Part shown: positions 6,425 to 14,822 of the stretch, in pieces
Position numbering within the stretch: the first letter of the stretch is position 1
Layout of the letters: the number at the start of each line of letters is the position of its first letter
Assembly: GCA_937910835.1 (NCBI GenBank)
Contig: CALEMG010000349.1
Coordinates: forward strand, 1 to 16,535
From: an uncultured Alphaproteobacteria bacterium
GTDB taxonomy: Bacteria; Pseudomonadota; Alphaproteobacteria; Sneathiellales; Sneathiellaceae
Length of the DNA: 16,535 nt
Reading direction: 5' to 3'
Notes under the pieces: model-generated
Told to the model about the DNA's origin: nothing
Databases searched by the model: none
The model's input: the letters and a program-made list of their open reading frames with translations, nothing else
Position numbers and translations under genes: made by a program

Positions 6425-7336
6425 TCAATCCGCCGCATCTGCCGCCTGACCTGCAAGGCGCGCCTGCTCCTTTTCTTTGATCATCCGGGAGGTGAGGCGG
6501 GAGCCATCCTCGCTCCAACCGGGCGGACCGAAGACATACATGAAGGCGGCCTTAAGGCTCTTCGCGTGGACAGTATCTGATATAATTCCAGCCCATTCGT
6601 GAAAGGCGATGATCAATGGGTTGAAGCTCGCGATCTGCTTGACGATGCCATAGCGGCAGGGCTCGGCCTTGTCCTCCGGCACGAAGCTGCCGAACAGCTT
6701 ATCCCAGATAATGAAAATCCCGGCATAATTGGCGTCCAGATATTTGGGGTTGGTCGCGTGATGCACCCGGTGGTGCGACGGGGTGTTCATTACCGCTTCA
6801 AACGGCTTCCACATCTTATCAATCGCCTCGGTATGGATCCAGAACTGATAGACGAGGCTGATCCCTTTCTGGAAGACGATGAGGGCAAGTGGAAACCCGA
6901 TAAAAGAGAGGACTAGCCAGAGTATCCAGGTGCCAGCGAAACCGCCCGTCCAGGTCTGTCGCAGGGCGGTTGTCAGGTTGTAATATTGTGAGGAATGATG
7001 GTTGATATGCGCCGCCCACCAGATGCGGTGTTCATGGCTGAGGCGATGGAACCAGTAGTAGACGAAATCCTCCGCGAACAGGATCAAGACAAACGCCCAC
7101 CAGTGATAGCCGATATCGAACAAGCGAAACTGATAGACCCAGAGTGAGGCCGCGCCAACAATCCCGAAATTCACCAGCCCGATGGCGAAATTGCCAAGTC
7201 CCATAAAGAGAGATGCGGCGCTGTCCCGCATCTCATAGTTCGACTTTTTCGGTGCAAAACGACCGATGACCGCCTCAATCAGGATCAGAAGGACAAAGGC
7301 CGGAATAGCAAAAGTGACCGGATCAGGCAGTTGCAT
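6425..7336 (-). CDS. Sterol desaturase / fatty acid hydroxylase family membrane protein
   Basis: This 303-residue integral membrane protein carries the di-iron histidine clusters of the fatty acid hydroxylase superfamily: HRLSH (97-101), HINHH (110-114), His168 and HHRVHH (188-193). Hydrophobic segments lie at about 8-24, 43-68, 78-93, 131-152 and 154-168. Such enzymes use O2 and two irons to hydroxylate or desaturate lipids in the inner membrane; relatives act on sterols, carotenoids, ether lipids or acyl chains, and the substrate here is unknown. The start overlaps the end of the upstream small membrane protein by 14 bp, indicating translational coupling. The aldehyde dehydrogenase starts 86 bp downstream, so an alcohol-to-acid relay is conceivable but unproven. 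Confidence 0.9.
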   Translation of the reverse strand: MQLPDPVTFAIPAFVLLILIEAVIGRFAPKKSNYEMRDSAASLFMGLGNFAIGLVNFGIVGAASLWVYQFRLFDIGYHWWAFVLILFAEDFVYYWFHRLSHEHRIWWAAHINHHSSQYYNLTTALRQTWTGGFAGTWILWLVLSFIGFPLALIVFQKGISLVYQFWIHTEAIDKMWKPFEAVMNTPSHHRVHHATNPKYLDANYAGIFIIWDKLFGSFVPEDKAEPCRYGIVKQIASFNPLIIAFHEWAGIISDTVHAKSLKAAFMYVFGPPGWSEDGSRLTSRMIKEKEQARLAGQAADAAD

Positions 7337-7751
7337 TTGTTTCTCCGTTCAGATAACTCCGCACCGTCGCGAGGTCCTTATCCTCGACCGTGAATTTTAC
7401 GGGCGGAAAGGCGAATCCTTGGCGCGGGACATAGAGCAATGTTTCCTCGGTCCGCCAGACGCAGTCCGAAAGCATGTCCGTTCCCAACATCTGCAAGACC
7501 AGCTTGTTGCCGAAACCTCGGATGAGCCCAATTCCCTTGCCATTCTGCCAGTGAACAAGCGCGTACCGCCTGTCTTCACTGATGACGGAACTTGCGATTT
7601 TCTCGCCCGGTTCCTGTTCGGCGAGGAATTGCTCCAAAGTTTCGGGTGTCAATTCTGCATCCCTCCGGCCCGCCAACAGCCGGATGACGATGATTAGTAG
7701 CAACACCGCGCCCGCTGCCGCAGGCAAGAGTATCAGCGGATCGATGGCCAT
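7323..7751 (-). CDS. Small membrane-anchored protein of unknown function
   Basis: This 142-residue protein starts with one strongly hydrophobic segment (about residues 6-26, LILLPAAAGAVLLL onward) followed by RRD. It is probably an N-terminal anchor with the remaining roughly 115 residues in the cytoplasm. The soluble part is mixed alpha/beta with alternating hydrophobics such as YALVHWQNGKGIGLIRGFGNK and LLYVPRQGFAFPP. I do not recognise the family. It overlaps the hydroxylase start by 14 bp and leads that operon, so it may be a partner or regulator of the membrane enzyme; that is context only. A GGCTTTCGGGA stretch precedes its ATG without a strong Shine-Dalgarno. Confidence 0.75.
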   Translation of the reverse strand: MAIDPLILLPAAAGAVLLLIIVIRLLAGRRDAELTPETLEQFLAEQEPGEKIASSVISEDRRYALVHWQNGKGIGLIRGFGNKLVLQMLGTDMLSDCVWRTEETLLYVPRQGFAFPPVKFTVEDKDLATVRSYLNGETNATA

Positions 7752-7811
7752 TCCCGAAAGCCTCTTGATTCGTTGTTTTCCGCGCTATTGTTACAAAAAA
7801 TCTGCGATAAA

Positions 7812-7823
7812 GACAAAATTGTC
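7812..7823. repeat. Short inverted repeat in the divergent 7752-7976 region
   Basis: GACAA-AA-TTGTC (7812-7823) is a 5-2-5 inverted repeat between the divergent hydroxylase-unit and acyl-CoA-ligase promoters. It lies about 60 bp from the minus-strand start at 7751, where a repressor site would be plausible. It is short enough to be chance. The rest of this 225-bp region holds no gene. Confidence 0.25.
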
Positions 7824-7905
7824 GCTTCTTTATGGTCGCGATGCCCCGCTGCCCCTGCGTAAAGCTAATTCAGATATATGAAAATCCGGCGAATCTCAAA
7901 GGGTC

Positions 7906-7934
7906 TTTACCTCGGGCGAGTGCAGTTTTATGCT
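7906..7934 (+). promoter_or_regulatory. Weak candidate promoter for the acyl-CoA ligase
   Basis: TTTACC (7906-7911, 4 of 6 to TTGACA) is followed after 17 bp by TATGCT (7929-7934, 4 of 6 to TATAAT). This would give a leader of about 36 bases before ATG 7977. Confidence 0.3.
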
Positions 7935-7976
7935 GCCGCTAACTCTCTAACAAATAACTAACATGGGATATACTTA

Positions 7977-9605
<1,629 letters not shown>

Positions 9606-9622
9606 GGGTCTGGCAATAGTAC

Positions 9623-9652
9623 GCAAAAGCCGGGCTAAAACCCGGCTTTTGC
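9623..9652. terminator. Strong intrinsic terminator after the acyl-CoA ligase
   Basis: GCAAAAGCCGGG (9623-9634) and CCCGGCTTTTGC (9641-9652) form a perfect 12-bp stem around the six-base loop CTAAAA. The T-run on the + strand is short (four T within the stem), with A-rich sequence on the other side, so it could work in both directions. Confidence 0.8.
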
Positions 9653-9730
9653 ACTTTCTGGAACGATCAGTCTTGTATTCGATGGTAAATGCAATACTTG
9701 TTTCAGGAACCATATATAACAGGGAAAGAC

Positions 9731-10741
9731 ATGTCTTCAATGAACAAGCAATATCGCCTCGCCGCACGTCCCGTTGGCGTGCCGAAGGACAGTGACTGGG
9801 AATTTACCACGGAAGAGCTTCCGGAAATCGGCGCCGATGAGGTGCTGGTGAAAATTCATTATGCCTCTCTCGATCCGGCCATGCGCGGCTGGATGAACGA
9901 AGGGCGGTCCTACATTCCGCCGGTCAAGATCGGTGAGGTCATGCGTGCCGGCACAGTGGGCGAGGTGATCGCCTCCAACAGCGCGGATTTTAAAGCTGGC
10001 GATTTCGTGAGCGGTACCCTCGGTATTCAGCAATATGGCAAGGCTCTGGCGAAGGACCTGACCAAGATTGATCCCAAGCTTGCGCCGATTGAGACCTATC
10101 TCGGAGGTCTCGGCATGCCGGGTCTGACAGCCTATTTTGGTTTGCTTGACGTTGGCGCGGTGAAGGAAGGGGATACTGTGCTTGTCTCCGGCGCGGCCGG
10201 GGCGGTCGGCTCTCTCGTCGGACAGATCGCGAAGATCAAGGGCGCTCGTGCCGTCGGCATCGCGGGCGGGGCGGAGAAATGCGCCTATGTGGTCGATGAG
10301 CTTGGCTTTGATGCTTGTCTTGATTACAAATCGGACAGCTTCATGCAGGATCTGAAGGAACCGCTCAAGAATGGCGTCGATGTTTATTTTGATAATGTCG
10401 GTGGGGAGATCCTGGATATTGCGCTCGCGCGCATCAACCGTCATGCCCGCATCGTGATTTGCGGCGCGATCTCGCAATATAACAATACGACGCCGATGCG
10501 CGGGCCACAGAATTACATCAACCTTCTGGTGCACCATGCCCGTATGGAAGGCTTCGTTGTCTTTGACTATATTAAGCGCTATGGTGAGGGCGTGAAGGAG
10601 CTGGCAACTTGGTACTCCCAAGGCAAGCTCAAATTCCGCACGCAAACCGAGACGGGGATCGAGAATTTCCCGGATGTCCTCCTGAAGCTGTTCAAGGGAG
10701 AGAATACGGGCAAGCTAGTCTTGAAAGTTCTAGACGACTGA
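9731..10741 (+). CDS. NADPH-dependent medium-chain reductase (2-alkenal/prostaglandin reductase-like)
   Basis: From ATG 9731 the protein has 336 residues, usual for the zinc-free LTB4-dehydrogenase branch of the medium-chain reductases. It shows the substrate-pocket stretch DPAMRGWM (48-55), the nucleotide-binding loop SGAAGAVGS (153-161), FDNVGGE (220-226) and the family signature CGAISQYN (244-251). No zinc-binding cysteines are seen. Known relatives reduce the double bond of alpha,beta-unsaturated aldehydes and ketones with NADPH, so a role in detoxifying lipid-derived enals or reducing quinones is likely. ATG 9731 is chosen because AGGGA sits six bases upstream; a longer frame from 9689 adds 14 non-family residues, and ATG 9740 is also possible. 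It is flanked by terminators on both sides. Confidence 0.88.
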   Translation: MSSMNKQYRLAARPVGVPKDSDWEFTTEELPEIGADEVLVKIHYASLDPAMRGWMNEGRSYIPPVKIGEVMRAGTVGEVIASNSADFKAGDFVSGTLGIQQYGKALAKDLTKIDPKLAPIETYLGGLGMPGLTAYFGLLDVGAVKEGDTVLVSGAAGAVGSLVGQIAKIKGARAVGIAGGAEKCAYVVDELGFDACLDYKSDSFMQDLKEPLKNGVDVYFDNVGGEILDIALARINRHARIVICGAISQYNNTTPMRGPQNYINLLVHHARMEGFVVFDYIKRYGEGVKELATWYSQGKLKFRTQTETGIENFPDVLLKLFKGENTGKLVLKVLDD

Positions 10742-10770
10742 CAGATAAGCGATTTCCACGTATGATAGAG

Positions 10771-10798
10771 GCGTCGCCGATTTACGGTGGCGCTTTTT
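10771..10798 (+). terminator. Intrinsic terminator after the reductase
   Basis: GCGTCGCCG (10771-10779) pairs with CGGTGGCGC (10785-10793) as a 9-bp stem with two G-T wobbles and the loop ATTTA, followed at once by TTTTT (10794-10798). It starts 29 bp after the reductase stop. Confidence 0.8.
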
Positions 10799-10844
10799 CT
10801 CTGTATTCTATTCCAGTTGAGTTCAGTGTGGGAAGGGATCGTCG

Positions 10845-12089
10845 ATGGAGTCGTTAGCGTCACTTGAAATAATACTCATTTTTGTCTCCTTTCTCTTTCT
10901 TGTTGGATGTTTACTGACCCCCATTGCTGACAGTCTGGGAGCACCTTTCCTGCTCCTTTTTCTATTCTTCGGAATGATAATGGGGGAGGATGGCATTGGC
11001 GGAGTTAGTTTTGATGACTTCGGCCTTGCTTATAATATCGGATCCATTGCACTGGCGCTGATCCTCTTTTCCGGCGGCCTGGATACCACGCGTAATACTT
11101 TTAGAAAGGCTGGCGCGCCATCCATTGTGCTGGCTGTTCTCGGTGTCGTTGCCACGGCAGTTATCGTCGGCGTATTAATCCATTTCTTGTTTGGCCTTCC
11201 GCTGGCCTTAAGTCTGCTGCTGGGTGCGGTTGTGGGATCCACTGACGCGGCGGCGACATTTCTCCTGCTGCGTCAGCGCGATGTTCAGCTCAAAGACGGG
11301 CTTGGAGAGACGCTGATGGTGGAGGCGGGGATCAATGCCCCGGTGGCCATCTTCCTGACCATCACCATGGTTGAGATTGTCGATAAGAACCTCTCAATGG
11401 ACGCGGCAACCTTCGTCACCTTTTTGCCGGAGCTTGGGCGCCAGCTTGGCTTTGGGTTGGTGACTGGGATCGTGGGCGGTTTTATTGCAGCGTTTCTGAT
11501 TAACCGGGTGAAAATGCCCGTCAGCCTTTTTGCGCCGTTTTCCATGGCCTCCGCACTTCTAATTTTTAGTTTTACCGCGATGAGCGGAGGTAGCGGTTTT
11601 CTTGCGGTCTTTGTCGCGGGCGCGATCCTGCGTGATCGCATGACCCACCAGACCGAACGGGTCAGCCAGTTCCATGACGGCCTTTCCTGGATCAGCCAGA
11701 TCGTGCTGTTTCTGATGCTCGGACTACTGGTTGCACCGAAGGAATTGCTCGAACATATCCCGCTTGGCCTTGGGGTGGCGGGCGTGCTGATTTTTATCGC
11801 CCGGCCGCTGGCGACAACGCTCTCGCTGACGCCGTTCCGCATTGGGTGGCGGCAACAGGCGTTTGTCGGCTGGGTGGGTCTGCGCGGCGCGGTACCGATC
11901 TTCCTTGCAATCATCCCGGTGATCAGCCCGGGGCCAGTGACTCGCAGTTTTTTCGATGTTGTTTTTGTTGTGGTCATTGCCTCTCTTTTCCTTCAGGGCT
12001 GGACCATTTCTCTGGCGGCCCGGCTACTCGGGCTGACTGCCGATCCGGAGGAGGGGCCGGAGCTGCCACTCTCCAAAGGCGAGGATTGA
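10845..12089 (+). CDS. CPA1/NhaP-type cation:proton antiporter homologue lacking the Asn-Asp aspartate
   Basis: This 414-residue, very hydrophobic protein has about 12 membrane segments and matches the membrane domain of NhaP-type (CPA1) Na+/H+ or K+/H+ exchangers. Conserved features include LILFSGGLD (72-80), GSTDAAATF with Thr133-Asp134, SGGSGFLAVFVAGAILRD (247-264) and VGLRGAVP with Arg347. The family's ion-binding motif, normally E-S-G-x-N-D-P, reads EAGINAP at 160-166: Asn164 is kept but the essential Asp is Ala165. The protein also lacks the C-terminal TrkA-C domain found in CvrA/NhaP2. Antiport may therefore be lost, altered or served by another acid. AAGGGA lies six bases before the ATG. 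It should sit in the inner membrane. Confidence 0.85.
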   Translation: MESLASLEIILIFVSFLFLVGCLLTPIADSLGAPFLLLFLFFGMIMGEDGIGGVSFDDFGLAYNIGSIALALILFSGGLDTTRNTFRKAGAPSIVLAVLGVVATAVIVGVLIHFLFGLPLALSLLLGAVVGSTDAAATFLLLRQRDVQLKDGLGETLMVEAGINAPVAIFLTITMVEIVDKNLSMDAATFVTFLPELGRQLGFGLVTGIVGGFIAAFLINRVKMPVSLFAPFSMASALLIFSFTAMSGGSGFLAVFVAGAILRDRMTHQTERVSQFHDGLSWISQIVLFLMLGLLVAPKELLEHIPLGLGVAGVLIFIARPLATTLSLTPFRIGWRQQAFVGWVGLRGAVPIFLAIIPVISPGPVTRSFFDVVFVVVIASLFLQGWTISLAARLLGLTADPEEGPELPLSKGED

Positions 12090-12120
12090 TTTTTCCCCTC
12101 AAAGGCCTTATTTAAGGGCC

Positions 12121-12162
12121 AGCCAGCAGCGCCGGAATTTCTGCCCTGCGGGCTATTTTTTT
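12121..12162 (+). terminator. Probable terminator between the antiporter and prfC
   Basis: AGCC-A-GCAG (12121-12129) can pair with CTGC-G-GGCT (12146-12154) with one internal mismatch, followed by A and a run of seven T (12156-12162). A shorter alternative stem GCCC/GGGC (12143-12153) leads into the same T-run. It lies 32 bp after the antiporter stop. Confidence 0.55.
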
Positions 12163-12209
12163 AGAGTGCCTCCGGCTCCGCGCTGCGCGGACGGAGATCA
12201 GGACATATC

Positions 12210-13799
12210 ATGACGATACTGGAAGATCGGGTCGCCAACCGGCGGACCTTCGCGATTATTGCCCATCCGGATGCGGGCAAGACGACTCTGACGGAGAAGC
12301 TGCTGTTGTTCGGTGGCGCCATTCAGCTTGCCGGGGCGGTGAAGACGCGCGGCGAACAGCGGCGTGCGCGCTCCGACTGGATGAAGGTGGAACGAGAGCG
12401 CGGTATTTCCGTTGCTTCCTCTGTCATGACGTTTGATTATCGTGAGAAGACCTTCAACTTGCTTGACACTCCGGGCCATGAGGATTTCAGCGAGGATACC
12501 TACCGCACGCTGACGGCGGTCGATAGCGCTGTGATGGTGCTCGACGGCGCGAAGGGTATCGAAAGCCAGACCCGCAAATTGTTCGAAGTCTGCCGTCTGC
12601 GCGATATGCCGATTACCACTTTCATCAATAAGTTCGACCGGGAGGCGCTGGACCCGTTCGACCTGTTGGATGATATCGAACAGACGCTGGCGCTCGACGT
12701 CGTTCCGGCAAGCTGGCCGATTGGCATGGGCCGTAATTTCCTTGGCTGTTATGACCTCTTCAACGACCGGTTGGTATTGGTCTCGAAAGGGAAGGGTAAC
12801 CACCTCGATGAGGGAGTCACCTGTGACGGGCTGGACGACCCGAAACTGGATGAGCTGTTACCCGCCGATGCGGTGCAGAAACTCCGTGAGGATGTGGAAA
12901 TGGTACGCGGCCTCTGCCCGGAGTTCGATATGCAGGCCTTTCTTGAGGGCACGATGACCCCGGTCTATTTCGGCAGTGCGATCAATAATTTCGGCGTGGA
13001 AACCCTGCTGAACGGCTTGACCGAAGCGGCGCCGAGCCCACGCGCAGCCCCGTCGGCGGGACGGGAGATTTCCCCGCTTGAAAGCAAGGTCAGCGGCTTT
13101 ATCTTCAAGATCCAGGCGAATATGGATCCCAAGCATCGTGACCGTATTGCCTTCATGCGGCTTGTTTCGGGGCATTTCAAGCGCGGCGCGAAACTGAAGC
13201 ATATCCGGAGCGAGAAGACGCTTAATATCCATAATCCGGTATTGTTCCTCGCGCAGGATCGGGAATTGGCGGAGGAGGCCTGGCCCGGCGATATTATTGG
13301 CATCCCCAACCATGGCAACCTCCGTATCGGTGATGCGTTGACCGAGGGAGAGGAAATCCGTTTTACCGGCATTCCGAGTTTTGCACCGGAACTTCTGCAG
13401 AAAGTGCGCCCCGTCGATCCGATGCGGGCAAAGCATCTCGGCCGCGCGCTTATCCAACTTGCCGAGGAAGGCGCGGCGCGGACCTTCAAGACGCGGATGG
13501 GGTCGGACTGGGTGGTCGGCGTGGTTGGCGCACTGCAGTTTGAAGTGCTGGCGGATCGTATTCGCACAGAATATGATATCCCGGTTAATTTTGAACAGAC
13601 CGAGCTTTACACCGCTCGCTGGGTGGAATGCGACGATGCGCGGGAGATGAAGAAATTCCTCGATGCCAACCAGGCCTCTCTCGCGGAAGATCATGACGAC
13701 GCACCGGTATTCCTCGCGCGGAATAGCTGGCATCTGGAGCGTGCGGAAAAAGACTGGCCGAAGATTAAATTCCTGAAGACGAAAGAACAGTCCGCCTGA
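12210..13799 (+). CDS. prfC: Peptide chain release factor 3 (RF3)
   Basis: This 529-residue translational GTPase has the usual RF3 length and motifs. G1 is AHPDAGKT (18-25), switch I is RGISVASSVMTFDY (64-77), G3 is DTPGHEDFSEDTYRT (86-100) and G4 is NKFDRE (140-145). Domain II (about 285-385) and the RF3-specific C-terminal domain with DWVVGVVGALQFEVL follow. RF3 uses GTP to remove RF1/RF2 from the ribosome after peptide release and supports post-peptidyl-transfer quality control. AGGA lies six bases before ATG 12210. The leader contains overlapping GC-rich inverted repeats (CCGCG/CGCGG at 12178-12190; CTCCG/CGGAG at 12176-12196) that could compete for part of the upstream GGAG. It is followed after 25 bp by yajQ and is probably co-transcribed. 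Confidence 0.97.
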   Translation: MTILEDRVANRRTFAIIAHPDAGKTTLTEKLLLFGGAIQLAGAVKTRGEQRRARSDWMKVERERGISVASSVMTFDYREKTFNLLDTPGHEDFSEDTYRTLTAVDSAVMVLDGAKGIESQTRKLFEVCRLRDMPITTFINKFDREALDPFDLLDDIEQTLALDVVPASWPIGMGRNFLGCYDLFNDRLVLVSKGKGNHLDEGVTCDGLDDPKLDELLPADAVQKLREDVEMVRGLCPEFDMQAFLEGTMTPVYFGSAINNFGVETLLNGLTEAAPSPRAAPSAGREISPLESKVSGFIFKIQANMDPKHRDRIAFMRLVSGHFKRGAKLKHIRSEKTLNIHNPVLFLAQDRELAEEAWPGDIIGIPNHGNLRIGDALTEGEEIRFTGIPSFAPELLQKVRPVDPMRAKHLGRALIQLAEEGAARTFKTRMGSDWVVGVVGALQFEVLADRIRTEYDIPVNFEQTELYTARWVECDDAREMKKFLDANQASLAEDHDDAPVFLARNSWHLERAEKDWPKIKFLKTKEQSA

Positions 13800-13824
13800 A
13801 GCGCGGAAGCGAAGGAGAAACCTT

Positions 13825-14310
13825 ATGCCCTCATTTGATATTGTCTCGAAAACTGAAATGGCGGAAGTCGATAACGCGCTGAATAATATACGACGCGAGA
13901 TTGAGACCCGCTATGACTTTAAGGGGAGTAACTGTTCGATTGATCGCGCGGAGCAGGCGATCACCATCCATGCGGATGACGATCTAAAGCTGAAACAGAT
14001 GCATGAGTTGCTGGCGACACATTTAACCCGCCGGAAAGGCGATGCCGGGGTGCTGGACTATCAATCGCCTGAGATATCCGCCGGTCAAAGCGTTCGGCAG
14101 GTGGTGATCGTTCGTGAGGGGATTGACAAGGACCTTGCGAAAAAGCTGGTGAAGGAGATCAAGGGCTCCAAGGTCAAGGTTCAGGTCGCCATTCAGGGCG
14201 ATGAGCTGCGCGTGACCGGAAAGAAACGCGACGATCTGCAGGCGACCATCGCCTTTTGCAAGGGACTGAAGCAGGAGCTACCCTTGCAATATGTGAATTT
14301 CCGCGACTGA
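13825..14310 (+). CDS. yajQ: YajQ-family nucleotide-binding protein (cyclic di-GMP effector family)
   Basis: At 161 residues this is a full-length YajQ (UPF0234) protein. It opens with PSFDIVSKTEMAEVDNALNN, contains the family box YDFKGS (30-35), and ends with ELPLQYVNFRD, the conserved C-terminus. The fold is two ferredoxin-like domains. Homologues bind nucleotides or RNA, and the Xanthomonas member binds cyclic di-GMP and affects transcription; whether this copy does is not visible. AAGGAG sits seven bases before the ATG. It follows prfC by 25 bp on the same strand. Its last 118 bp are overlapped antisense by the tail of the neighbouring lipoprotein frame. Confidence 0.95.
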   Translation: MPSFDIVSKTEMAEVDNALNNIRREIETRYDFKGSNCSIDRAEQAITIHADDDLKLKQMHELLATHLTRRKGDAGVLDYQSPEISAGQSVRQVVIVREGIDKDLAKKLVKEIKGSKVKVQVAIQGDELRVTGKKRDDLQATIAFCKGLKQELPLQYVNFRD

Positions 14311-14801
14311 GGCGCTACGGCATAGGCCCGAAGGTCCGGTGGGTTATCTTCGGCGATGGCAATCTCGCCATATTTATTTGGCTCCCGATCCCGGCCACCG
14401 AGCTGCCCGTAGATGCTTTGTAGATTGTCCGTATTGCCGACCCACATCACCGTCTTGCCGGGATTTTCCATGATCAGTCGTTCGGCGACATTGCTGACAT
14501 CGATCACTTTGAGTTCGATCCCGCGCTGTTCGATCAACGGCACCACTGTATCAAGATTGCGCTTCTTGTCGGGGCTGTAGATCACATCGATATCAAGATC
14601 GGCGACGGCGGCGGGCAGGGCTTCTGCCCGGGCTTTGCCTTTTTCATTGAGCTCGGTATGAAACGGGGTCCGGTCCGCATGACGGAGGAGAATGACCGTC
14701 GTTGTCGTGCCCGGTGGAGAATTGTAAGTGCTGCAGGCCGCAAGCAGTCCGAAACTGACGGCGATCAGGCCGAGAGTGACGATTCTACGTCCGATGCTCA
14801 T
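14193..14801 (-). CDS. Histidine-phosphatase-like lipoprotein, degenerate active site, run-on C-terminus
   Basis: This 202-residue protein starts with a lipoprotein signal peptide (basic SIGRR, hydrophobic core 8-20, lipobox LAAC with Cys23), so it should be lipid-anchored outside the inner membrane. VILLRHADRTPF (36-47) carries the RH of the histidine phosphatase/phosphoglycerate mutase superfamily (Arg40, His41), and YSPDKKRNLDT (75-85) supplies the second Arg. The usual 'V-G-H-S-N-T' with the second catalytic His reads VGNTDN, Asn123 replacing His. After about residue 150 the sequence no longer looks like the family and runs antisense into yajQ. Shifting one base restores KITHRTFGPMP and a stop at 14317-14315. 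The MBL-fold gene lies 21 bp upstream and is probably co-transcribed. Could be a pseudoenzyme or a decaying gene. Confidence 0.7.
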   Translation of the reverse strand: MSIGRRIVTLGLIAVSFGLLAACSTYNSPPGTTTTVILLRHADRTPFHTELNEKGKARAEALPAAVADLDIDVIYSPDKKRNLDTVVPLIEQRGIELKVIDVSNVAERLIMENPGKTVMWVGNTDNLQSIYGQLGGRDREPNKYGEIAIAEDNPPDLRAYAVAPQSRKFTYCKGSSCFSPLQKAMVACRSSRFFPVTRSSSP

Positions 14802-14822
14802 AACTTCCCCCTTAACTCAATT

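Noticed and set aside
9737..10645. Minus-strand open frame (302 codons) opposite the reductase
   Set aside because: The reductase on the plus strand has the family motifs and a good ribosome binding site; the antisense product has none.
12858..13733. Minus-strand open frame (291 codons) opposite prfC
   Set aside because: prfC is unmistakable on the plus strand; the antisense frame is a codon-bias shadow.
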